This document shows, piece after piece, positions 42,884-51,886 of a stretch of DNA of 64,000 nt. Every line of letters begins with the position of its first letter. Within the stretch, counting starts at the first letter, position 1. Below the pieces are notes generated by a model. It was given only the letters and a program-made list of their open reading frames with translations. It ran no database searches and was not told the DNA's origin. The position numbers and the translations under genes are program-made. Source of the DNA: Streptomyces humidus (GTDB taxonomy: Bacteria > Actinomycetota > Actinomycetes > Streptomycetales > Streptomycetaceae); NCBI RefSeq assembly GCF_014649655.1, contig NZ_BMTL01000022.1, positions 119,866 to 183,865 on the forward strand, in the 5' to 3' direction.

Positions 42884-45475
42884 TCATCCGGCCGGTGCGC
42901 TCCCGTCGTGCCGGGCGGTGGTCCGGTCGGGGCCGGGCCGGTCCAGGCCGTCGCGGGCGCCGTACGCCTCGGGCGGCGCGGCCGCGTGCGGGGGAGGCGG
43001 GGCGGATATCCCGGTCCGGTGCGGCGGCCCGGGGACGTCGGAAGACGGCAGGGGCGACAGGAGCCGGACGCCTTCCGAGACGTCGGCCGGGTCGTCGTCG
43101 CCACCGGCGGAGCCGTACCCCCGGGCGACCGCCTCCGGGCCCGGGGACCACGACGACGAGGCGGACGGCGAGGGCGAGTTCGGGACCGGAGCCGGGGACG
43201 GGAACGGAGCCGGGGACGGGAACGAGGGGGACGCCGGTCGCGTGGTGTCCGACGGGTCGTCGGGCCACGGGTGCGGGGCCGCCTCCATGGCGTCCGGTTC
43301 CCGGCTCTGCTGGGCCTCGGCCCGGCCGATGCCCCGTTGGAAGGCCGCCATCAGGCCGGGGTCGTGTCCGGCGGGCTGCTCGGTGTCCTGACGCGGGGCC
43401 GGACCGCCGCGCAGCTGGGGCACGAGGTGCTCCTGAGCCCGGCGGCGGGGCAGTCGGGGCCTGCCCATCGTGCCGCGCACCGGGCCGACGCGCGGGATGG
43501 GCGGCAGGCCCGCGTGTTCCTCGACGACGGGCCGGTCGCCCTGCCGGATGCCGGGGGCGGCCTCGGCCGGGTTGAGCCGCGGCTCGTGCGCCTCGCGGAC
43601 GGGCAGCGGCGCCGGCCGACGGTCGTTCGCGCGCGCCCCGTCCGGCGGCCGCGGACCGGGGTCGGCGGGGTCCGGAGCGCCCTGCGTCCGCGAGGGCAGC
43701 GGCGCCCCCGTGGCGGGACCACCGTGCGGCACGGAGGCTCGCGCGGAGCCGGACGAGGGGGCGGACGAGGGGGCGGCGTCGGCGGTGTCATGGGCGGGCG
43801 GCGGTCCGCCGGAGGGGGCGGGCGGCCTGGTGTGCGGCACGTGCGCGGCGCCGAACGGGCGACCGGCGCCGTCGCTGCCGTCCCGCACCTGCACCTGCGC
43901 CGGTCCCGGTGCCGGTGGCGGTGGCGCGTCTTCGGTCGCCGCGGCCGAGGGCCGGCCCGCGCCGTCGGTGTCCCCGCTCCCCTGCCGGCCGACCGGTGCG
44001 GACAGATCCCCCGGGGGCCGGTACGCCGGGGCGGGGTGGCGGCCCGCGCCGGTGTGCTGCGGGAGGTGCGCGCGTGTGGCGGCCGGGGCGTGGCCGCCCC
44101 CGATCGTCCCGGTCATGGCGTGCGGCGCGGTGCCGGCCGTCTGGGGCCGGGGGGCCGGGGGCAGCTTGGGCCGGACCGGTCCGGCGGCGACGGGACTCGG
44201 GACGGGCACGAGAGGCAGGCCGCCGCCGTCGGTGTCCGTCCCCCGGGACACGGCCCCGGGGAGACCTGGCGCGGAGCCCAGCAGCGCCTGCGGGACGACG
44301 AGGACCGCCTGGACACCGCCGTAGATGTTGCTCTGCAGCCGGACCCGGATGCCGTGCCGCCGGGCCAGCTGGGAGACGACGAACAGACCGATCCGGCCGT
44401 CGGCGAGCAGACGGCCGACGTTGACCTGGTCAGGGTCGGCGAGCAGCGCGTTCATCCGGCTCGCCTCCTCGGCGAGCAGGCCGAGGCCGCGGTCCTCGAC
44501 CTCGACGGCCAGCCCCGAGGTGACGAGGTTGGTCCGCAGCAGCACCTGGGTGTGCGGGGCGGAGAACACCGTGGCGTTCTCGACCAGTTCGGCGAGCAGG
44601 TGGATGACGTCGGCGACGGCATGGCCGCGCAGTTCACCGTCGACGGGGGGCACGAGCTTGACCCGCGAGTACTGCTCCACCTCGGCGATCGCCGAACGCA
44701 GCACCTCGGTCATGGAGACCGGGTTGCTCCACTGCCGCCGGGAGACGGCCCCGCCGAGGACGGCGAGGTTCTCCGCGTGGCGGCGGATGCGGGTGGCGAG
44801 ATGGTCGACGTGGAAGAGCCCCTTGAGCAGGTCGGGGTCCTCGATCTCGTTCTCCAGCTCGTCGAGGATCGAGATCTCACGGTGCACCAGGGACTGCAGG
44901 CGCCGCGCGAGGTTGACGAACACCTCCAGTTTCTGTTCGCTGCCGGTCTGGCTGGACAGCTGTGCTGCCTGCACGACGGCGGTGACGGCCCCGTCGTGGG
45001 CGCGGGCCAGGTCGGCGGCGAGCAGCTCGAAGTCGTCGGCGTCGGCGGGCGGGCCGCCCCGCGCCCTGCGCGGCGGCGGGGCGTCGCCGCGGCGCAGCGC
45101 TTCGATGACGCCGAGCAGCTCGGCCTCGCCGCGTGCGCTGCTTCGGCGCAGGGCGGCCACGCGGTCGCCGACGGAGCGGGCGGCGCGGTCCGCGGCCACG
45201 GCGGCGATCACCAGGGCGGCGCCGGTCACCGCGGCTCCGCCGGCGAGGACCGCCCACAGGACCGGTCCCAGCCGGACGCCGGAGGAGCGCACGGTGAACA
45301 GGACGACCGCGCAGGCGCTGAGGGCGACCGCGGTCGGGGGCAGCACGGCGAGCCGCAGCAGCTGGGGCCGTATGGGTGTCTCGGCCGGCGCCGGTGCGGT
45401 GCGGGGGGCGGGCCGCCCGTGCCGCCCGCCCTCACGGCGGTCTGCGCGTGCGGCGGATGCGCGGAGGTGAGACAT
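42884..45475 (-). CDS. cvnA: conservon sensor histidine-kinase-like protein (CvnA)
   Basis: 863 residues. Two membrane helices (about 42-64 and 72-94), a helical linker with LVHREISILDELENEIEDPD at about 197-216, then an HATPase domain (about 285-396: N-box ELVENA, G1 EDRGLG, G2 DGRIGLFVVSQLA). The rest, about 400-863, is a very long Pro/Gly/Ala-rich disordered tail, longer than the catalytic part. Phospho-acceptor His is not obvious. ATG 45475 follows GCGGAGG-type sequence; the open frame extends 184 codons further upstream as arginine-rich noise. Confidence 0.9.
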   Translation of the reverse strand: MSHLRASAARADRREGGRHGRPAPRTAPAPAETPIRPQLLRLAVLPPTAVALSACAVVLFTVRSSGVRLGPVLWAVLAGGAAVTGAALVIAAVAADRAARSVGDRVAALRRSSARGEAELLGVIEALRRGDAPPPRRARGGPPADADDFELLAADLARAHDGAVTAVVQAAQLSSQTGSEQKLEVFVNLARRLQSLVHREISILDELENEIEDPDLLKGLFHVDHLATRIRRHAENLAVLGGAVSRRQWSNPVSMTEVLRSAIAEVEQYSRVKLVPPVDGELRGHAVADVIHLLAELVENATVFSAPHTQVLLRTNLVTSGLAVEVEDRGLGLLAEEASRMNALLADPDQVNVGRLLADGRIGLFVVSQLARRHGIRVRLQSNIYGGVQAVLVVPQALLGSAPGLPGAVSRGTDTDGGGLPLVPVPSPVAAGPVRPKLPPAPRPQTAGTAPHAMTGTIGGGHAPAATRAHLPQHTGAGRHPAPAYRPPGDLSAPVGRQGSGDTDGAGRPSAAATEDAPPPPAPGPAQVQVRDGSDGAGRPFGAAHVPHTRPPAPSGGPPPAHDTADAAPSSAPSSGSARASVPHGGPATGAPLPSRTQGAPDPADPGPRPPDGARANDRRPAPLPVREAHEPRLNPAEAAPGIRQGDRPVVEEHAGLPPIPRVGPVRGTMGRPRLPRRRAQEHLVPQLRGGPAPRQDTEQPAGHDPGLMAAFQRGIGRAEAQQSREPDAMEAAPHPWPDDPSDTTRPASPSFPSPAPFPSPAPVPNSPSPSASSSWSPGPEAVARGYGSAGGDDDPADVSEGVRLLSPLPSSDVPGPPHRTGISAPPPPHAAAPPEAYGARDGLDRPGPDRTTARHDGSAPAG

Positions 45476-46131
45476 CGGTGTCCTCGTACTGGTCCGTCGA
45501 GCCGGGTCGTCGGTCGGAAGTGCCGTCGGTCGCGGGAACCGGGGAATTCGGCCCGATGCCGCCCGACGACCACTCACAGTAGTCGGCACTCCATCATGTG
45601 CGGTGGGCAGTTGACAAAGTCCCGCACTCAGCGTCCCGCTCTGGTATGAGGCTTCGTACGACAGACCGATAAGCCCGCGCGATCCTGGACGTGGCGAGGA
45701 AAAGGAACGATCATGCCTGGTCAGGAGCGATCGGAAAACGACCGTGCGGTCCGGAGCGCTCCTCGCTCTCCGGACCGCACGATCCGCACGGCCGAGCGTC
45801 CGGTCGTCCCCGTCGGCCCGCCGGGACCGCCTCCGACGCCTCGCCCTCCCCTCGACGCTGCCGCTAAATGTCACGATCCGTATCGGCGTTGGCCTTGGTT
45901 GTCGTGCCGTCCAGCGGCTCGAGCGAGCACGGCCCGAGCCACGGGTGGCGTCGTCCGGTCGGCACTCCAGCAGCGGTTCGCCGCCTGGCCGCCGCTGCGC
46001 GCCCTCTCCCGGCGCACGCCCGCCCACGTGTCAGGCGTTCGCTTTGCGCCCGGCCGGCCTGATGGCCGATCGACGGCATCCGGACGACCGACCGCGCGTC
46101 GCTGCGGCTACCGACGTCCGTGTGACAGGCA

Positions 46132-46159
46132 TTGACGATCGCGACGGGATGCCTATCAT
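46132..46159 (+). promoter_or_regulatory. promoter upstream of the GH54 remnant
   Basis: TTGACG (46132-46137), 16-bp spacer, TATCAT (46154-46159). Its direction and position fit the original promoter of the truncated arabinofuranosidase gene. Confidence 0.5.
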
Positions 46160-46184
46160 CCAGAGAGTCGAATGGACGACCACA

Positions 46185-46200
46185 GTTCGGAATATCGAAC
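46185..46200. promoter_or_regulatory. GTTCG-N6-CGAAC palindrome
   Basis: GTTCGGAATATCGAAC, 26 bp after the -10, is a plausible operator for a carbohydrate-responsive regulator. No regulator gene is adjacent. Confidence 0.4.
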
Positions 46201-46377
46201 GAATTACACAAGGGTCCGGGGCGCCGACCGCTCCGGCTCTCGCGCGGCAACTCAAGCGAAGGCTCCCCCACCGCACCCGTACGGTCCGTACCGGTACGGC
46301 CCTTGCTTCCCGCCGGCGAGCACGACCGGTGTCTCCTGACGTGCGGGCAAGGCCGCTGACCAGTCTTGGAGTTCGGT

Positions 46378-46596
46378 ATGCCTGCAGCATCCCCACGCCG
46401 ACGCCCGCTCCCCCGCGGCTACGACCCGGTGAAGAAGCAGGGAGCGATCATCCTCGGCAGCGGCGGGGACCGTCGCAACGGCGACGCCGGCCTCGGCGTC
46501 GGCACGTTCCACGAGGGAGCCGTCGTCGCCGGTCACCCCTGCGACGCCACGGAGGACACCGTACGGGCCGGGATCGCCGCGGCCCGTCACCGCTGA
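46378..46596 (+). pseudogene. GH54 alpha-L-arabinofuranosidase catalytic-domain fragment
   Basis: 72 codons. From YDPVKKQGAIILGSGGD through VGTFHEGAVVAGHPCD to ATEDTVRAGIAAARHR the sequence matches the end of the GH54 (AbfB) catalytic domain, whose relatives read KKQGAIILG-GGD ... GTFYEGV-T-GYPSDATE--VQANIVAA. Expected are over 300 residues before this and often a CBM42 after it; both are missing and the TGA follows immediately. Remnant of a plant-polysaccharide gene beside two CE1 esterases. Confidence 0.6.
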
Positions 46597-46655
46597 GCAC
46601 GGGCCGGCGAACACCCCTTGTGTCACACCAAGTCGGACAGACGAAGGAGTGCAAG

Positions 46656-47582
46656 ATGCCCAAACCCAAGTTATGGCCCGCCCTGGTCGCGGCCCTTCTC
46701 GCCCTGGTCATGGCGACCGGCGGCGCGGCGCTGCGCGGGGGCGCAGGCGAGCAGCACACGTCCCTGACGGCCGCCCACTCCGCCACGGCGACCGCCGGGT
46801 GCGGCAAGGCCCCCGGGCTGGCGAGCGGCACCCACACCCTCCAGGTCAACGGCAAGAGCCGCAGCTACATCCTGAAGGTGCCGGACAACTACGACAGGAA
46901 CCACGCCTACCGGTTGGTCTTCGGTTTCCACTGGCTGGGCGGCACCTCCACCGACGTGGCCACGGGCCGCACGGTGGAGAACGGCGCCTGGGCCTACTAC
47001 GGGCTCCAGCGGCTGGCGAACAACAGCACCGTCTTCGTCGCGCCCCAGGGCCTCAACAACGGCTGGGCCAACTCCGGCGGTGAGGACGTGGCGTTCACCG
47101 ACGCCATGATCAGCCAGGTCGAGGGCGCGCTGTGCGTCGACACCACCCGGCTGTTCTCCGTCGGCTTCAGTTACGGCGCCGCCATGTCCTACGCGCTCGC
47201 GTGCACCCGGGCGACGGTGTTCCGCGCGGTCGCGGTCCAGTCCGGTGGGCAGCTCAGCGGCTGCAGCGGCGGCTCCCAGCCCATCGCGTACCTCGGCATC
47301 CACGGTATCCGCGACAACGTCCTGGGCATTTCCGGCGGACGCGGCCTGCGCGACCGGTTCGTCCGCAACAACGGCTGCGCCGCCCAGAACCCGCCCGAGC
47401 CCGCACAGGGCAGCCGGACCCACCGCATCACCACCTACTCCGGATGCTCCGCGGGACACCCCGTGGAGTGGGCAGCGTTCGACGAGGGCCACATCGCCGC
47501 GCCACAGGACGGCGCCGGCGGTGACAGCGGCTCCAGGACCTGGGCGCCGGCCGAAGTCTGGAAGTTCTTCACACAGTTCTGA
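46656..47582 (+). CDS. secreted CE1-type esterase (feruloyl esterase/PHB depolymerase-like)
   Basis: 308 residues with a signal peptide (about 1-30, PALVAALLALVMATGGAA). Catalytic domain: SRSYILKVPDNYDRNHAYRL, FGFHWLGGT oxyanion region, nucleophile GFSYGA at about 170 and His in FDEGHIAAP. Cysteines are even in number and probably bridged. Matches single-domain ferulic acid esterases that free phenolic acids from arabinoxylan. AAGGAG 7 bases before the ATG. Next to a GH54 remnant and a second CE1 enzyme. Confidence 0.82.
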   Translation: MPKPKLWPALVAALLALVMATGGAALRGGAGEQHTSLTAAHSATATAGCGKAPGLASGTHTLQVNGKSRSYILKVPDNYDRNHAYRLVFGFHWLGGTSTDVATGRTVENGAWAYYGLQRLANNSTVFVAPQGLNNGWANSGGEDVAFTDAMISQVEGALCVDTTRLFSVGFSYGAAMSYALACTRATVFRAVAVQSGGQLSGCSGGSQPIAYLGIHGIRDNVLGISGGRGLRDRFVRNNGCAAQNPPEPAQGSRTHRITTYSGCSAGHPVEWAAFDEGHIAAPQDGAGGDSGSRTWAPAEVWKFFTQF

Positions 47583-47886
47583 GGCATCCCGTCCCACCGT
47601 GCCGGGTGAGACCGACCCCGTCGGCCAGGAGCTCGCTCATGTCCCTCCGGCCACGGCTGCGCCCCCCGGGCCCCGTTCAGCGCGCGCTGCCGGCAAGAGG
47701 CGCGGCCGGCCCGCTCGGCGTCGGCGTGCTCACCGGCGCCGGACCGGCCGCGGTGACCGGGAACGCGGCCACCGTTCCCAGGAGTTCCTGCGGCCGGGCG
47801 ACCGGCCCGGCCCGGTAGACCCCGAGAGGCCGGGCCCAAGGCCCGGCGCACGGACCTGTCGAAAAGGAAAGGGAGGCAAGACACCC
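47583..47886. other. spacer between the two esterase genes
   Basis: 304 bp without a gene. A hairpin GCCGGGCC-CAA-GGCCCGGC at 47829-47847 lies 40 bases before the second esterase ATG; it could end the first transcript or act in the leader of the second. AAAGGGAGG lies just downstream of it as ribosome binding site. Confidence 0.5.
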
Positions 47887-48822
47887 ATGAAGAGGTTACG
47901 TTCGGCGCTGACCGGAATCGCCGCCGCGTTTCTGACGGCGGCCACGGCGGCGGCGGTGCCCGTGCCGGCCTCGGCGGCGACGCCGGCCGCGGCGGCACTG
48001 ACCGAAGTCACCGGCTTCGGCTACAACCCGTCCAACCTGAAGATGTACGAGTACGTCCCGCGGAACGCCGGTGCGCACCCGGCGATCCTGGTCGCCAACC
48101 ACTACTGCGGAGGCTCCGGACCGGCCATGTACTCGGGCAGCGAGTTCGCCTCGCTGGCCGACCAGCACGGGTTCATCGTCGTGTACCCGTCGGTCACCCG
48201 CAGCAGCAAGTGCTTCGACGTGTCGTCACCGCGCGCCCTGACCCACAACGGCAGCAGTGACCCGGCGGGCATCGTGTCGATGGTGCGGTGGGAGCAGCAG
48301 CACCGGGGCGCCGACCCGAACCGGGTCTACGCCACCGGCTTCTCCTCCGGAGCGATGGAGACGAACGTGCTGCTCGGGGACTACCCCGACGTGTTCAAGG
48401 CCGGCGCGGCGTTCTCGGGCGTGCCGTTCGGCTGCTTCGCCACCACGAACGGCTCGGAGTGGAACAGCGACTGCTCGGGCGGCAGGATCACCAAGACGCC
48501 CCAGCAGTGGGGCAATCTCGTGCGCGCCGCCTACCCGGGTTACACCGGGCCCCGCCCGCGCATGCAGGTGTGGCACGGCACGCAGGACACCACACTGAGC
48601 TACGTCGAATTCGGTGAGGAGATCAAGCAGTGGACCGACGTTCTCGGGGTGAGCCAGACGCCGGCCCTCACCGACCACCCCAAGTCGGCCTGGACCCGCA
48701 CCCGGTACGGCGGCACCGGCACCACCGCCCCCGTAGAGGCGATCAGCGTCCAGGGAGTCGGCCACAACCTGCCGCAGAGCGGCATGCAGCCACTGGCCCT
48801 GCAGTTCATGGGCCTGATCTGA
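47887..48822 (+). CDS. secreted CE1 acetylxylan esterase/PHB depolymerase-family enzyme
   Basis: 311 residues, signal peptide about 1-31 (ending PASAAT). CE1 pattern: PAILVANHYCGGSGPAMYSG, GFIVVYPSVTRSSKCFDV, nucleophile ATGFSSGAMETNVLLG at about 155, VWHGTQDTTLSY (Asp) and GVGHNLPQSG (His). Typical of streptomycete acetylxylan esterases removing acetyl groups from xylan. The catalytic domain ends at the C-terminus with no binding module. Confidence 0.85.
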   Translation: MKRLRSALTGIAAAFLTAATAAAVPVPASAATPAAAALTEVTGFGYNPSNLKMYEYVPRNAGAHPAILVANHYCGGSGPAMYSGSEFASLADQHGFIVVYPSVTRSSKCFDVSSPRALTHNGSSDPAGIVSMVRWEQQHRGADPNRVYATGFSSGAMETNVLLGDYPDVFKAGAAFSGVPFGCFATTNGSEWNSDCSGGRITKTPQQWGNLVRAAYPGYTGPRPRMQVWHGTQDTTLSYVEFGEEIKQWTDVLGVSQTPALTDHPKSAWTRTRYGGTGTTAPVEAISVQGVGHNLPQSGMQPLALQFMGLI

Positions 48823-49299
48823 CAGGGGCCGCGACGGACCCGGTGCGACCACCTCGAGATCCTGCCCGTCTCCCTCGGTCCCACGGGCCGGCAGCCGACA
48901 CGGCCGCGGGCGGTCACGGGCGGCGGCGCGAGCGGTCCTGAGCGACGAGTCCGTGGCGGGGCGGAAGCCCTCGCTCCCGTCCCGCCACGGACCGAGCGCG
49001 CAGCAGCGCGGTGACCTGGTCGCCGAACGGCTTGCCGGCCGGGTCGCACGGCGGCGGCTTCCGCGACGGGCGCCGCCCCGCCGGCTCGTCGCCGCTGCCG
49101 GTCGTCCACGGAGTGCGCCGACGCCGCCCCTGCCGCCCGGCGGTCCCGAGCTCGGTCACGTCCGCCCGTGGACGTGCCCCGCCTCGGGGACGCCGGGACG
49201 GAACGGGCCTGCTGCACGAGCACGACGAACAGACCCTCTCCGCTCATCCCTCGGGCGCCGAGAGCGGTGCCCGTTTCCCAGGGGATCGGCAGACCGACG
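48823..49299. other. intergenic region, 477 bp
   Basis: No supported gene. On the minus strand around 49200-49320 a stretch reads GDVGLPIPWETGTALGARG and GEGLFVVLVQQARSVP, which looks protein-like but has no start and no family I recognise; it may be a decayed gene end. Confidence 0.3.
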
Positions 49300-50490
49300 T
49301 CACCGCTCGCCGGCGAGGTCGAGATCCCTCTTGCTCGTCCCGGCCGCACCCTCAGTGGTCCGGGGACGCCGCCAGGGTCGCGGGATCGGCTGCGACACCG
49401 ACCGCCACCACGCTTCCACGGGAAGCTTTCCCGTCGGCTCGAACGGCTCACCCGGCCGAGGAAGGGCCACCGCCTGGCCGGCCTCCCCTGCCGCGTCCTT
49501 CGTCCACTCCCCCGGCTCCGCCCAAGCGTGCAGTGCCAGGTTGAACGTGCCCCAGTGGATGGGCAGCATCACCCCGCCGGGACCGCCCTGCAGGTCGAGA
49601 TGCGCCCGCATGCCCTCTTCGGGCGTCATGTGGATGTCGGTCCAGAATTCGGAGTACGCCCCGATCTGGATCATCGTCAGGTCGAACGGGCCGTGGGCCG
49701 CGCCGATGTCCTGGAAGCCGTCGAAATAGCCGGTGTCCCCGCTGTGGTAGATCCGGTACTCCTCGCCCGCGACGACCCACGACGCCCACAGGGTGTGCTG
49801 GGTGTTGCGCAGGCCGCGGCCGCAGAAGTGGCGGGCCGGGGTGGCGGTCAGGGTGAGGCCGCCGACCTTCGTCTCCTCGTGCCAGTCCAGCTCGCGCAGC
49901 CGGTCGGCGGAGACGCCCCAGTACTCCAGGTGGGCGCCGACGCCGAGCGGCACGGCGAACACGGTGTCCGTGCCGGCCAGCGCCTTGATCGTGGGCAGGT
50001 CGAGATGGTCGTAGTGGTCGTGCGAGATGACGACGACGTCGACCGGGCCCAGCGCGGCCAGCGGCAGCGGCACCGGATGCAGCCGCCTGGGTCCGGCGAA
50101 GGGGAGCGGAGAGCAGCGCTCGCCCCAGACGGGGTCGAACAGGACGCGCTGCCCGTCGATCTCCGCGAGCACGCTGGAGTGCCCCATCCACGTCGCCCTG
50201 AGCCCGCCGGCCGGGGGCGTGGCCAGGTCGGCGAGGGTGGTGGCGTGCACCGGCACGGTGCCCACGGGGGAGCGGCGGGGGCGCTGCTCCTTGTCGAAGA
50301 AGACCTTGGCGAAGTCGAGCGCCGAGCCCGAGGGGCGGGTCCGTGCCGGACCGCCGGGGTTCACGAAGGCCCCGTCCTTGTAGTGGGGCGATCTGCGGAT
50401 GCGCGCGAGGCGCTCACCGCGAGGATCCGCACCGAAGGCCTCGGGCTGCAGAGCGCGGAGCCCGGAGCTCAAGGAACGGAAACCGGACAC
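49300..50490 (-). CDS. MBL-fold metallo-hydrolase (NAPE-PLD/UlaG-like)
   Basis: 396 residues. Metallo-beta-lactamase motifs: SHDHYDHLD (His-x-His-x-Asp-His), PARHFCGRG, YHSGDTGYFDGF (Asp) and PIHWGTFNLALHAW (late His). The N-terminal GHSSVLAEIDGQRVLFDPVW is typical of the phosphodiesterase group related to N-acyl-phosphatidylethanolamine phospholipase D. Function in Streptomyces unknown. GTG start with GGAGG about 5 bases upstream. Long basic C-terminus. Confidence 0.9.
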   Translation of the reverse strand: MSGFRSLSSGLRALQPEAFGADPRGERLARIRRSPHYKDGAFVNPGGPARTRPSGSALDFAKVFFDKEQRPRRSPVGTVPVHATTLADLATPPAGGLRATWMGHSSVLAEIDGQRVLFDPVWGERCSPLPFAGPRRLHPVPLPLAALGPVDVVVISHDHYDHLDLPTIKALAGTDTVFAVPLGVGAHLEYWGVSADRLRELDWHEETKVGGLTLTATPARHFCGRGLRNTQHTLWASWVVAGEEYRIYHSGDTGYFDGFQDIGAAHGPFDLTMIQIGAYSEFWTDIHMTPEEGMRAHLDLQGGPGGVMLPIHWGTFNLALHAWAEPGEWTKDAAGEAGQAVALPRPGEPFEPTGKLPVEAWWRSVSQPIPRPWRRPRTTEGAAGTSKRDLDLAGER

Positions 50491-51016
50491 GGTACCTCCA
50501 GGTGGAGTCGCTGAGGCACTCCATTATGGTCGCCTCCTCCGACAACGCGTCGACAGATCTCGCCCCCTCTCCCGACAGTGACCGACTGTTCAGCAGCCGT
50601 TCCCGGTCCAGGGGCCCGTGTGACCGCCCCCTGCCTGTCGCTCACCTGGACCGACCGTCTCACCGGCCGTCAGGCTTCCCGGCCGTCGACCGGCTCGTGC
50701 GCGGCGTCCGCGGCGGCGGGCCACGCATACGGGCGGGGCGCACCCTGGACGAGGTGACCGGGCTCGCCCGCGGCACGAGAAGGAGGACGCGACGACGCCA
50801 CGGGCCGTGGGCCACACGATCGCCGAACACCGCCTGCCGGTGATCACGCACGGGTTCGGCGCCCACCGCCGCCCCTGAGACGGGCCCGAGCCGGCCCGCC
50901 CACGCGCGCGGGGCGCTCCCGTGCCCCGCGCGCTGCGGCCCGTCCCCCGGCGAACGGCACGCCGTCCGTCAGGGATCGCCTCCCCGCCGTCGAGGGACAC
51001 GGATTAGGGTGATCGG
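50491..51016. other. intergenic region, 526 bp
   Basis: No supported gene. Near the right side the plus strand can be read as EHRLPVITHGFGAHRRP to a stop at about 50879, possibly the tail of a lost gene. TAGGGT at 51005-51010 is the -10 of the TetR gene. Confidence 0.35.
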
Positions 51017-51637
51017 GTGGCGAGGGTCCGGTTGGGTGTGGCCGCGCGGCGCGAGGAGCTGCTGCGGGCGGCCATCGAGCAGATCGAGGCGCGGGGCGTG
51101 GCGGCGGTCAGGATCGCCGACGTCGCCGCGGCCCTCGGGGTGAGCAACGCGCTGGTGCTCTACCACTTCTCGACGAAGGAGCGACTGGTCGCCGAGGCGT
51201 TCGCCCACGCGGCCCAGGACGACCTGGCGCACCTGCGCAAGCTGGTCGGCCGCCGGACGACGGCACTGCGCCGGCTGCGCGCGGCCGTGCGCTGGTACGC
51301 GCCCACGGGGCAGGCCAAGGGCTGGCGGCTGTGGATCGAGGGCTGGGCCGTGTCGCTGCGCGAACCCGCGCTGCGCGAGGTGGCCCGGTGCCTCGACCAG
51401 GAGTGGAAGTCCACGCTCGTCGAGTTGATCGCGGAGGGCGTGGCGGCGGACGAGTTCCCGTGCCCGGACCCGGCCGGCACGGCCCTGCGCCTGACGGCCC
51501 TGCTGGACGGGCTCGCCGTCCAACTGACGTCCTACGAGGGCGCGGTGCCGCGGGCCCGGGCGCACGAGTGGGTCGACGAGGCGCTCGAGCGGGAACTGGG
51601 CCTGGCCCCGGCAACGCCGGGCTCCTCCGCGCGTTGA
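51017..51637 (+). CDS. TetR-family regulator (BetI-like)
   Basis: 206 residues. HTH at about 25-50 (VAAVRIADVAAALGVSNALVLYHFSTKERL) and a TetR_C_6/BetI-like C-terminal domain. GTG start; TAGGGT ends exactly six bases upstream with no ribosome site, so probably leaderless. Neighbours (MBL and SGNH hydrolases) give no clear target. Confidence 0.85.
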   Translation: MARVRLGVAARREELLRAAIEQIEARGVAAVRIADVAAALGVSNALVLYHFSTKERLVAEAFAHAAQDDLAHLRKLVGRRTTALRRLRAAVRWYAPTGQAKGWRLWIEGWAVSLREPALREVARCLDQEWKSTLVELIAEGVAADEFPCPDPAGTALRLTALLDGLAVQLTSYEGAVPRARAHEWVDEALERELGLAPATPGSSAR

Positions 51638-51886
51638 GCAGCCGGAAGCGTGGAGCGGCCGGGGCGGGCAGCAGGCCGGAGGCGGGCAGCCGGCGCGCCG
51701 CCCAGCGGCTGAGCCGCCGCGCGTCCAGCAGCCGAGCCGCCGGGCAGCCGATCCCCGCGCGCGGGGGCGCCACACCCCTCCGGTCACCTCACTGGTGCCG
51801 CGGCCGGCCGAACGAAGTCGACGGCCGACCGCGTCCGCACAGTCCGCGCCCGCACAGTCCGCGCCCGCTCTCCGGTCCACGCCCGC

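Larger units (their letters stand above)
45476..46377. other. 900-bp non-coding region between cvnA and the esterase genes
   Basis: No gene supported. An ATG at 45714 has AAGGAACG upstream and opens 140 codons, but the product is Pro/Arg-rich and unlike protein. A good promoter (46132-46159) and a palindrome (46185-46200) lie near its right side, followed by about 170 bases that look like the leader and lost 5' part of a glycoside hydrolase gene. Confidence 0.4.

Noticed and set aside
42776..45649. 957-codon plus-strand frame opposite cvnA
   Set aside because: Antisense shadow; cvnA on the minus strand has helices and a complete HATPase domain.
45713..46135. 140-codon plus-strand ORF with AAGGAACG before its ATG
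   Set aside because: Despite the ribosome-site-like sequence the product is low-complexity Pro/Arg/Ala, no family is recognised and a promoter lies at its end rather than before it.
48914..49159. 81-codon minus-strand ORF
   Set aside because: No start context and no recognisable sequence; kept only as part of the unassigned intergenic region.
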